NCBI GenBank assembly: GCA_002404095.1
Contig: DHJA01000045.1
Span: 1-15,323, forward strand
DNA from: Planctomycetaceae bacterium UBA4732
GTDB taxonomy: Bacteria > Planctomycetota > Planctomycetia > Gemmatales > Gemmataceae
Length of the DNA stretch: 15,323 nucleotides
Direction of reading: 5' to 3'
The position numbers and the translations under genes are program-made. The notes under the pieces are model-generated. The model searched no databases. It worked only from the letters and a program-made list of their open reading frames with translations, and was not told the DNA's origin. Shown here in pieces: positions 1 to 5,787 of the stretch. Position 1 is the first letter of the stretch. Each line of letters begins with the position of its first letter.

Positions 1-191
1 TTACAAACCGTGTCGTCCACCCGAGTCGGCAACGGCCGTGCGAGAGCAAGCAGCGTCCGCCGCGCCCAAGTGGACGTATCTTCGCCGCGAGCCTGAGCCT
101 CTTTGTCCAGGGCGGCGCGTTCGGCGTCCGTGAGGCGGATGCGAAGCACGTTTTGCCGGGCTTCGCCGTCCGGCATTTTGGGTCTTGCCAT
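1..191 (-). CDS. ribbon-helix-helix-like small DNA-binding protein, 3' end cut by the window edge
   Basis: Reading leftwards from the ATG at 191-189 gives 63 codons with no stop, so the gene runs off the left edge. The N-terminus is MARPKMPDGEARQNVLRIRL, followed by a TDAERAALDKEAQARG-type helix and then DTSTWARRTLLALA. A short beta-strand (VLRIRLT), a charged helix, a turn and a second helix ending in WARRTLL is the pattern of CopG/Arc-type and relaxosome-type ribbon-helix-helix proteins, which bind DNA as dimers and often repress their own promoter. No Shine-Dalgarno sequence precedes the ATG, and a candidate promoter lies so close that the transcript may be leaderless. No partner gene is visible inside the window, so whether it is an antitoxin, a mobilisation protein or a lone regulator is open. 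Confidence 0.62.
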   Translation of the reverse strand, partial: MARPKMPDGEARQNVLRIRLTDAERAALDKEAQARGEDTSTWARRTLLALARPLPTRVDDTVC

Positions 192-197
192 GCTGAG

Positions 198-225
198 ATC
201 ATAGCCACAAAAACAAGATAACCAA
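198..225 (-). promoter_or_regulatory. candidate promoter of the ribbon-helix-helix gene, overlapping a small palindrome
   Basis: On the minus strand a TTGGTT (-35 like, 225-220) and a TATGAT (-10 like, 203-198) are separated by 16 bp. The expected start of transcription falls on or next to the ATG at 191, matching the missing ribosome binding site. A GATAA-6-TTATC inverted repeat (217-232) covers the -35 box and would be a natural site for autoregulation by a dimeric repressor. This is pattern matching only. Confidence 0.27.
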
Positions 226-460
226 GCTTATCAGCCTTCTATCACCGTGTTTGTGTAGCTACAATCGTATCCGTTGTCGGGAATGGTTCCCGGTACAAAA
301 GAAAACTCCCGCGACTGCTAGCCGCTGATACTATACCTGTTTCCTCCGCGCCGCAAGCAAAACGAACTTGCCGACGCGCTGGTGACAAACGCCGCGCTCG
401 GAATTAAACTGTATCTGGCATCGCCAAGGCCGCGGATCGCGGTGATATTTCCGAGTGATT

Positions 461-466
461 AAGGGG
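461..466 (+). promoter_or_regulatory. ribosome binding site that fixes a GTG start
   Basis: AAGGGG lies 8 bp upstream of the GTG at 475-477. An in-frame TAA at 460-462 excludes any start further upstream, so this site and the GTG define the small lysine-rich gene. Confidence 0.55.
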
Positions 467-474
467 TAAATACC

Positions 475-630
475 GTGAGTATCGTTCGAGTCGGGCTGGC
501 CGAGACCAAGAACTATGCCGAGGGCTACGACGCCATTTTCGGCAAAAAGAAGGAAGCCCCGCCCAAGGAGGCGGAGCCAGCCGCCAAGAAGAAGAAGGGT
601 AAAAAGAAGGGCCCGTCCGCGAAGAAGTGA
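475..630 (+). CDS. small lysine-rich conserved protein (51 aa)
   Basis: GTG start, 51 codons, TGA stop. The product starts SIVRVGLAETKNYAEGYDAI, continues FGKKKEAPPKEAEPAAK and ends in a lysine-rich tail (KKKKGKKKGPSAKK). It has two parts: a roughly 23-residue N-terminal segment that looks like a conserved motif, and a basic Pro/Ala/Lys tail of the kind that binds nucleic acid or acidic surfaces. From memory, short proteins with the same SIVRVGLAETK...YDAIFGKK start recur in planctomycete genomes; I could not check this. No function is known to me. It lies 132 bp upstream of the ThuA gene on the same strand. A real gene is favoured over chance by the good ribosome binding site, the upstream in-frame stop and the sharp composition change at the tail. 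Confidence 0.68.
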   Translation: MSIVRVGLAETKNYAEGYDAIFGKKKEAPPKEAEPAAKKKKGKKKGPSAKK

Positions 631-762
631 CGGACGCCCACGACGAGTCGGTTGAGTTTCCGCCCCCGATGAAGTAGAACAAACCGCACGACCGCCGGCG
701 CCTCGCGTGCGCCGTCGCTGAGACGAACCCTCCCCCGACGCTTTCAACCCTGGAGAAACCGC

Positions 763-1569
763 ATGAAACGCTTCTTTCTGGCCGGCGCCGCCGTCCTCGC
801 CGTTCTAAGCCCACTGGCGAGAGCCGACGACAAATCGGCCGTCAAGCCCATCAAAGCCTTGCTCGTCCTCGGCGGCTGCTGCCACGACTACGCCAAGCAG
901 AAGGACATCCTCAGTAAAGGGATTTCCGCACGCGCCAATGTCGAAATCACCATCGCCTACGACCCCGACAAAGGCACGAAACACTTAAATCCGGTCTACG
1001 ACAATCCGGATTGGGCGAAGGGTTACGACGTGATTATTCACGACGAATGCTGTTCGGACGTGAAGGACAAAGACCTTGTGGAGCGCATCCTCGCGCCGCA
1101 CCGGGCCGGCCTGCCGGGCGTGGTGCTGCATTGCGGGATGCACTGCTACCGAACCGAGGGCTGGCCCAAGGTCGTGACGCCGTGGTTCGAGTTCACCGGC
1201 TTGCAATCCACCGGCCACGGCGCCCAATTGCCCATCGCCGTTTCCTTCGTGGACAAGGAAAGCTCCATAACCAAGGGTCTGGAAGATTGGACGACCATTC
1301 AAGAGGAGCTTTACAACAACATCGCGGGCAAGGTCCTCGACACCGCCCAGCCGCTGGCCAGGGGCAAGCAGGGCAAGGACGACAACGTCTGCGTCTGGAC
1401 CAACACCTACGACAAGAAGACGCGCGTCTTCGCTACCACGCTCGGCCACAATAATGAGACGGTGGCCGACGGCCGCTATCTCGATCTGGTCACGCGCGGC
1501 CTACTCTGGTCCACCGGCCACCTGACCGACGACGGCAAGCCGGCGGCGGGGTATGAGGCGAAGAAATAG
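763..1569 (+). CDS. exported ThuA-domain protein (trehalose-utilisation-like family)
   Basis: 268 residues. Residues 1-21 form a signal peptide (MKRFFLAGAAVLAVLSPLARA, cleavage before DDKS), so the mature protein is periplasmic or secreted. The rest is one ThuA-like domain, a glutamine-amidotransferase-like fold: KALLVLGG strand (31-38), CCHDY (39-43), YDVIIHDECCSD (88-99), GVVLHCGMHCYR (119-130), and TGLQSTGHG followed by a late WTTIQEELYNN segment. The Cys/His clusters at 39-41, 96-97 and 123-128 are notable and could bind a metal or form disulfides. GGAG at 752-755, 7 bp before the ATG, supports this start. Planctomycetes carry many ThuA paralogues, often near sugar dehydrogenases, but their substrates are mostly unknown; no such partner is visible here. 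The gene ends 3 bp before a perfect 25-bp palindrome. Confidence 0.88.
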   Translation: MKRFFLAGAAVLAVLSPLARADDKSAVKPIKALLVLGGCCHDYAKQKDILSKGISARANVEITIAYDPDKGTKHLNPVYDNPDWAKGYDVIIHDECCSDVKDKDLVERILAPHRAGLPGVVLHCGMHCYRTEGWPKVVTPWFEFTGLQSTGHGAQLPIAVSFVDKESSITKGLEDWTTIQEELYNNIAGKVLDTAQPLARGKQGKDDNVCVWTNTYDKKTRVFATTLGHNNETVADGRYLDLVTRGLLWSTGHLTDDGKPAAGYEAKK

Positions 1570-1572
1570 AGT

Positions 1573-1635
1573 ACGTTAGCCCGACGCGCAAGCGAGGCAT
1601 TCCGTCGAAACCTCGCTTGCGCGTCGGGCTAACGT
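1573..1635. repeat. perfect 25-bp palindrome between convergent genes, possible bidirectional terminator
   Basis: The left arm (1573-1597) and right arm (1611-1635) are exact reverse complements over 25 bp around a 13-nt loop. Each arm contains TTAGCCCGACGCGCAAGCGA or its complement. It sits between the stops of the ThuA gene (3 bp away) and the convergent ABC-F gene (12 bp away), where a two-way terminator would be expected. No T-run follows on either side, so it is not a textbook intrinsic terminator. From memory, palindromes of this kind are dispersed in planctomycete gaps. Confidence 0.85.
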
Positions 1636-1647
1636 GCGGGACAAATT

Positions 1648-3459
1648 TCAACCCGGCGCTTGCTTGGCTTCCAACTCCTGCCAACGACCGTAAAGCCTTT
1701 CGACCTCGGCTTGCGCCGTTTCCAGCGCCTTACAACACTCCTGAAGTCGCACATGATCGGCGCCGCTCCCCGCCGCTTCCACTTCCTTTTGGCGAACGGC
1801 CGCGGCTTCCTCCGCGGCCAGGATGCGGCCCTCCATTTCTTCCCATTCGCGCTGTTCTTTGTAGGTTAAGCGGCGGCTCTTCTCCCGCGGCGCCCGCGCC
1901 GCTTTCGCCGCCGACGCGGCCTGTTTCACCTTCGCCGCGCCGAGGTCGCGCTGCGCGGCGGCCCACTGTGAATAGTCGGCGAACACCTTGCTGCCGCCCT
2001 GCCCGTCAAGTCCGAGAACGTCGGTGCATACGCGGTCCAGCAAGGAGCGATCGTGCGTGACCAACACCAGGGCGCCGGGGAAATCCAACAAGCCCTCTTC
2101 CAGCACTTCCAGCGAAGCGATGTCGAGATCGTTGGTCGGCTCGTCCAACAGCAGCACGTCGGCCGGCTGGAGCATGAGCCGCGCGATGAGGATGCGCGCC
2201 TGCTCGCCGCCCGATAGATCGCCGACGGGTAGGTCGAGCTGCTCGTTGCGGAAGAGGAAACGCTTGGCCCAAGATGTGACATGGAACGACCGGCCCTGGT
2301 AGATCACCACATCGGCGTTCGGCGCCAGTGCGCGGCGCAGCGGTGCCGTCCGATCCAGTCGTCCGCGGTCTTGGTCGAAGGCGACGACGCGCAAACCCTC
2401 GGCCCGTTTCAGCGTGCCGCCGTCCGGCGCCGTTTCGCCGGCCAACACGCGGAGCAGCGTCGTTTTGCCGCTGCCATTGGGGCCGAGAAGGCCTAGCTTG
2501 TCGCCCGGCGAAAGCGTGAACGACAGACCGGCGAAGAGCGGCCGGCCGCCGAGCGCCTTGGTCAAACCTTCGACGGCGACGAGCTTGGTACTCTTGCGTC
2601 CGGTGGCGGCGAAGTCGATTTCGACGGTGTTGGCCGGTGCGTTGCGGGCTTTGATCGCCTTCAGATCGCCGATGAGCCGGCCCGCTTCGCGGATGCGCGA
2701 AGCGGATTTTCCCGTGCGCGCCTGGGCGCCGCGCTGCAGCCACTCCACTTCGCGGCGCACCTTGCTGGCAAGCGATTCTTCCTGTCGCGCCTGGCCGGCG
2801 AGAAAGTCCTCGCGCAGCGTAAGGAAGTTGCTATAAGGACCGGCCGCGCGAAAGTAGCCGTCGGGATAAACGCGGTCGAGTTCCACAATCTGATTGGTCA
2901 CATTCTCCAGGAAATAGCGGTCGTGGCTGACCACGACATAAGCGAAAGGCGCGTCCTGAAGTAGTGCTTCCAGCCAGAGGATGCCTTCGAGGTCGAGATG
3001 GTTTGTCGGCTCGTCGAGCAGCAGTAGATCGGGGCGGGGGACGAGTTCACGGGCGACCGCCAAGCGCTTCCGCCAGCCGCCGGAGAGAACGCCGACCTTC
3101 TGGTCCGCGGACAAAAACCCGGTTTTGCCGAGGATGACGCCGACCTGCGTCGCGCGTTCGTGTTCCTCCGAGGGATCGTCCTTGAGGGCGTCGCTAAGGA
3201 CTTCTTCCACGGTCTGCATTGGGTCAAATGCGGCTTCCTGGGCCAGATAGCTAAGGCGGGCCGTCCGCCGCACCGATAGGACGCCGCCGTCGGGAGTTTC
3301 CAGGCCGGCGAGTATTTTAAGGAGCGTTGATTTGCCTGAGCCGTTGGGACCGATCAGGCCGACGCGCTCGCCGACGCGAAGGTCCAGGGATACGTCCGTG
3401 AACAGCGGACGTGGGCCATAAGACTTGCTTAAACCCTGCGAACTTAACAGAATCGTCAT
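1648..3459 (-). CDS. uup: ABC-F family ATPase, Uup type
   Basis: 603 residues with two ABC ATPase domains and no membrane segment, so a soluble ABC-F protein rather than a transporter. Domain 1: Walker A GPNGSGKS (37-44), signature LSGGW (125-129), Walker B LLLLDEPTNHLD (145-156), SHDRYFL. A charged linker (about 200-285), which in this family reaches the ribosomal P-site tRNA, joins domain 2: GPNGSGKTT (326-334), LSGGEQ (415-420), VLLLDEPTNDLD (435-446), THDRSLL. The tail (about 510-603) starts with an Ala/Lys-rich stretch and ends in a coiled coil (YKEQREWEEMEGRI...), as in Uup, which binds branched DNA and ribosomes. All catalytic motifs are intact. I start at 3459, which gives the usual MTILLSSQGLSKSYG N-terminus with GAGG upstream; an in-frame ATG at 3480 would add seven residues but has no ribosome binding site. 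Naming it Uup rather than another ABC-F member rests on the tail. Confidence 0.9.
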   Translation of the reverse strand: MTILLSSQGLSKSYGPRPLFTDVSLDLRVGERVGLIGPNGSGKSTLLKILAGLETPDGGVLSVRRTARLSYLAQEAAFDPMQTVEEVLSDALKDDPSEEHERATQVGVILGKTGFLSADQKVGVLSGGWRKRLAVARELVPRPDLLLLDEPTNHLDLEGILWLEALLQDAPFAYVVVSHDRYFLENVTNQIVELDRVYPDGYFRAAGPYSNFLTLREDFLAGQARQEESLASKVRREVEWLQRGAQARTGKSASRIREAGRLIGDLKAIKARNAPANTVEIDFAATGRKSTKLVAVEGLTKALGGRPLFAGLSFTLSPGDKLGLLGPNGSGKTTLLRVLAGETAPDGGTLKRAEGLRVVAFDQDRGRLDRTAPLRRALAPNADVVIYQGRSFHVTSWAKRFLFRNEQLDLPVGDLSGGEQARILIARLMLQPADVLLLDEPTNDLDIASLEVLEEGLLDFPGALVLVTHDRSLLDRVCTDVLGLDGQGGSKVFADYSQWAAAQRDLGAAKVKQAASAAKAARAPREKSRRLTYKEQREWEEMEGRILAAEEAAAVRQKEVEAAGSGADHVRLQECCKALETAQAEVERLYGRWQELEAKQAPG

Positions 3460-3717
3460 CGTCGCGACGCCTCGGCCCATGAGCGCTGCCGGCCGGCGTC
3501 GGGAACCCCTGCGCTCGGCCGGATGGGTTCATTGTCCGTCTTGGACACCGCCCCGGCAACCGGCGGCGCGGCGCGCGTTCATTTGCTGGACAACTTCTTT
3601 CCATCGCTTTAGACTTGATAAGTTAGGGTGGCGCGGGATCCGCCGGGATAGAATGCGCAACCGAATTACAACGCCGCCGGCGGCTGGTGATTCCGGGCAC
3701 ACCGTCAGGGCAATGCA

Positions 3718-4275
3718 ATGATCGAGCTAGTTCCTGCTGAAAACGACGATGCGGCCTTCCTATCGCTAGCTCAGCGAATCGTTAACGGCGCCATCGAGGC
3801 ACTGCAAATGCACGAAGTCTATCTTGTACACATCAACAATTGGTTCGATTACAAGTGGCTCGGATGGTGGAGTTGGGGGGATCACAGGGAACTGAAGGAA
3901 CTATGCGTTCCTCCCTTCAATCCAAACCGCGTCCGCTCACAGAAGCATTTCCTTTGGGACGCGAACAGCTTGCGATGGACGCTAACAGGTCAAGGAAAGC
4001 TTCTTCACCTTCGTCAGCCCGGTCGGCGCTCATCGTGCGCTCAGATGATCGATAGAATATCGAAATCCGCAGCCTTCGTTTGGTACAGCGGAAATACAGT
4101 CGCCAACCCGGCCGGAAGTGTGATGCTGTATCTTTCAGGCGCGGAGGGCTATGCGTGGTATGCCTCGTTTATGAGAGAAAAACGCTGGAAGGTTAATGAC
4201 GAGTTCCGAATTACCAGGAGAGAGTTGGTATCATTCGAGGAAGGCGGGCGTCAATTGGAATTGGCTCAAGCGTAG
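3718..4275 (+). CDS. hypothetical protein of 185 aa, low-GC orphan
   Basis: The product has no motif I can tie to a reaction. It is rich in aromatic residues, especially Trp: VHINNWFDYKWLGWWSWGD (37-55), VPPFNPNRVRSQKHFLWD, LHLRQPGRR, SAAFVWYSGNTV, LYLSGAEGYAWYASF, and a C-terminal FRITRRELVSFEEGG. There is no signal peptide or membrane segment, so it should be cytosolic. From memory, similar proteins occur as unnamed hypotheticals in scattered bacteria. AGGG at 3707-3710, 7 bp before the ATG, supports the start. Four 60-base lines that I counted in this gene average about 52% GC, against 72-75% in single lines from the nucleotidyltransferase and ABC-F genes, which suggests transfer. It precedes the toxin-antitoxin pair by 189 bp and could belong to the same acquired patch. 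Confidence 0.75.
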   Translation: MIELVPAENDDAAFLSLAQRIVNGAIEALQMHEVYLVHINNWFDYKWLGWWSWGDHRELKELCVPPFNPNRVRSQKHFLWDANSLRWTLTGQGKLLHLRQPGRRSSCAQMIDRISKSAAFVWYSGNTVANPAGSVMLYLSGAEGYAWYASFMREKRWKVNDEFRITRRELVSFEEGGRQLELAQA

Positions 4276-4417
4276 GGTATAGCTGCATAGCGCCTTCTCA
4301 GATGGCACAAGACGCCGACCAAGTCGCTCCAGCAGTCCAGCCGCGCGGATGCCGGCGTGTCGAGCTTCTGCGCCTTCTCCGCGTGAGTGGGCTGCCCCGG
4401 TTGGTGTTCGGTGAGGA

Positions 4418-4460
4418 TTCGATTCTTGTTGGAGTTCGGATAGAATAGCGGAAAGGAGGT
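4418..4460 (+). promoter_or_regulatory. candidate promoter and very strong ribosome binding site of the toxin-antitoxin operon
   Basis: TAGAAT (-10 like, 4441-4446) lies 17 bp after a poor -35 match, TTCGAT (4418-4423). It is followed at once by AAAGGAGGT (4452-4460), close to a full match to the 16S rRNA tail, 4 bp before the antitoxin ATG. The ribosome binding site is certain by inspection, the promoter much less so. The strong initiation signal on the first gene fits the excess of antitoxin over toxin expected in type II systems. A similar GGATAGAAT string occurs at 3646-3654, 63 bp upstream of the 185-residue gene, but without a -35 box. Confidence 0.4.
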
Positions 4461-4464
4461 AATC

Positions 4465-4692
4465 ATGCCACAATTGACCATCGTGCCTCACGGAAACTCC
4501 GCCGCCGTTGTCCTTCCCGCCGCAGTCCTTGAGTTGATCGGCCTGCGCATCGGCGATGTGTTGGAGGCCACTCTAGGCGAACGGCAACTCATCCTTCGGC
4601 CGGTGGAAGATATTGCCCGTCAGCAGTTGGTCCAAGAGATCACGCGCGAGGTGTTCGAGCAACGGCGGGACGCCTATCAGCGGTTGGCATAG
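4465..4692 (+). CDS. AbrB/MazE/SpoVT-type antitoxin
   Basis: 75 residues. Residues 1-47 match a swapped-hairpin AbrB/MazE DNA-binding domain: LTIVPHGNSAAVVLPAAVL, then LIGLRIGDVLEATLGERQLI and LRPV. This fold binds operator DNA as a dimer. The tail (about 48-75, EDIARQQLVQEITREVFEQR...) is charged and helical, as expected for the part of an antitoxin that caps its toxin. The stop is 13 bp before the ATG of a Doc-type toxin, so the two are surely co-transcribed. The inferred role is to neutralise that toxin and repress the operon. Doc is classically paired with Phd, which has a different fold, so this is a hybrid pairing; AbrB-type partners for death-on-curing toxins are, as I recall, known elsewhere. 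The start is fixed by AAAGGAGGT 4 bp upstream. Confidence 0.83.
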   Translation: MPQLTIVPHGNSAAVVLPAAVLELIGLRIGDVLEATLGERQLILRPVEDIARQQLVQEITREVFEQRRDAYQRLA

Positions 4693-4705
4693 GGCGGAGG
4701 CGTCC

Positions 4706-5107
4706 ATGCTGTTCCCGCGTAAGGAAGAAGTGTTCGAGATTCACCGCAAACTGCTCGAGCAGTTTGGGGGACTTCCCGGCATACGCGACGAGGGGTTGCT
4801 GGACTCAGCCCTCTTGGCCGCGGCGAATCGGCAACACTACGAGGGGGCGGACTTGGCGGCTTGCGCGGCTACTTACGCCTTCCACCTGGCGCGGAACCAT
4901 CCTTTTGTGGACGGGAATAAGCGCGTGGGGGCGGCAGTGGCCGAGATTTTCGTGCGGCTCAACGGCGCTCATCTGTCTGCGAGTAACGATGATATTGTGG
5001 CGATGTTCTTAGATATCGCGGCCGGAACCGTATCGCGCGAGGAGGTTGAGCAGGCGTTCGCTCGATGGGTGATAACTTCGCCGCCAAGCGGCTCGTCGGC
5101 AAGTTGA
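4706..5107 (+). CDS. doc: Doc-type (death-on-curing) Fic-fold toxin
   Basis: 133 residues. The Fic motif is complete, HPFVDGNKR at 65-73, with H65 as the general base or phosphate-contacting residue. Lysine in GNKR, where AMP-transferring Fic enzymes have glycine, is the Doc signature. Phage P1 Doc uses ATP to phosphorylate EF-Tu and stop translation, and this protein probably does the same. Other family features are the N-terminal helix (EEVFEIHRKLLEQFGG), GIRDEGLLDSALLAAANR (25-42), which lines the nucleotide site, and NGAHLSASNDDIVAMFLDIA (86-105). Length fits the family (P1 Doc 126 aa). The start at 4706 has GGAGG 5 bp upstream; a longer in-frame version from 4613 would overlap the antitoxin and is unlikely. 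The last residues (ITSPPSGSSAS) look disordered. Confidence 0.88.
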   Translation: MLFPRKEEVFEIHRKLLEQFGGLPGIRDEGLLDSALLAAANRQHYEGADLAACAATYAFHLARNHPFVDGNKRVGAAVAEIFVRLNGAHLSASNDDIVAMFLDIAAGTVSREEVEQAFARWVITSPPSGSSAS

Positions 5108-5129
5108 TTCTCTGAAGCGGGAATAAACA

Positions 5130-5768
5130 ATGACTGCCCCAACCCCTCAATCCCAGGATAGCGCGTCGCGCTGGACGGCCCAGACCGTCGGCATGAGCGT
5201 GGATATCCTGGACAGGATGGAGCGAGCCGTGGCGAACGTGCGCGAGAGGCTGTTGCGGGCGACGGCGGCGTTGAACCAGGCCGGCGTTCCCTACGCCGTG
5301 GTCGGCGGCAACGCCGTGGCCTCGTGGGTGGCGACCGTCGATGAGGGCGCGGTTCGTAACACACGCGACGTTGACCTGTTGGTCCGTCGAAGTGATTTGC
5401 CCGCCATTACGGCCGCTCTGGAGCAGGCTGGCTTCGTCCCCGACGAACTGCTCGACGTGGTGATGTTCCGCGACGGCGCGGAGGGCAAGCCGAGCGAGGC
5501 CGTCCATCTTCTCTTCGCGGGGGAAAAAACTCGCCCCGATCATTTACTGGCGGCGCCGGAGATTCTGACCGTCAAGGATCCGGCCAACTTCTCCGTGATC
5601 GCTCTTGAAACGCTCGTGGTAATGAAGTTGATGTCGAACCGGCGAAAGGATCAGGTTCACGTCCTGGACATGATCGCCGTCGGGCTGATCGATGCGTCGT
5701 TGCTAACAAAATTACCGCCGGAACTGTCGGTTCGATTGAAGCAGCTTCTTGACACGCCTGACGCCTAA
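5130..5768 (+). CDS. nucleotidyltransferase-fold protein (MNT / AbiEii-like)
   Basis: 212 residues, cytosolic. The nucleotidyltransferase core is visible: helix NVRERLLRATAALNQAGV (36-53), strand PYAVVGGNAVASWV with the GG at 59-60, then RNTRDVDLLV (77-86) with the D80/D82 metal-binding pair, RSDLPAITAALEQAGF and a C-terminal ALETLVVMKLMSNRRKDQVH helix (159-177) typical of the AbiEii/MNT group. The strand that usually supplies the third carboxylate reads EAVHLLFAG, with His126 where Asp is common, so activity may be altered or use another residue. The gene follows the toxin by 22 bp and is likely in its operon. Some family members are toxins or antitoxins (MNT acts by AMPylating its toxin), others are unrelated to such systems. 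The ATG at 5130 has only a weak GCGGGA upstream; Met22 is an alternative. Confidence 0.75.
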   Translation: MTAPTPQSQDSASRWTAQTVGMSVDILDRMERAVANVRERLLRATAALNQAGVPYAVVGGNAVASWVATVDEGAVRNTRDVDLLVRRSDLPAITAALEQAGFVPDELLDVVMFRDGAEGKPSEAVHLLFAGEKTRPDHLLAAPEILTVKDPANFSVIALETLVVMKLMSNRRKDQVHVLDMIAVGLIDASLLTKLPPELSVRLKQLLDTPDA

Positions 5769-5787
5769 TACGAAGTTCGGAGACGAC

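Noticed and set aside
696..714. Small CGGCGC/GCGCCG hairpin in the gap before the ThuA gene as a terminator
   Set aside because: Only 6-bp arms and no T-run; expected by chance in DNA this GC-rich.
331..814. Two overlapping minus-strand frames opposite the lysine-rich gene
   Set aside because: Low-complexity Ser/Arg/Gly translations with no ribosome binding site, antisense to a better supported gene.
3481..3717. Promoters in the divergent gap between the ABC-F and 185-residue genes
   Set aside because: TTGATA (3615-3620) and TAGAAT (3649-3654) look good singly but are 28 bp apart, too far to form one promoter.
4231..4491. Minus-strand frames of 71 and 86 codons in the gap before the toxin-antitoxin genes
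   Set aside because: One of them (AEKAQKLDTPASARLDCWSD) looks faintly protein-like, but it overlaps the antitoxin start, has no homologue I recognise and no convincing start signal. It might be a gene remnant; not supported.
4613..4705. Longer start for the Doc toxin overlapping the antitoxin
   Set aside because: The added residues are an out-of-frame reading of the antitoxin, and GGAGG precedes the Met at 4706.
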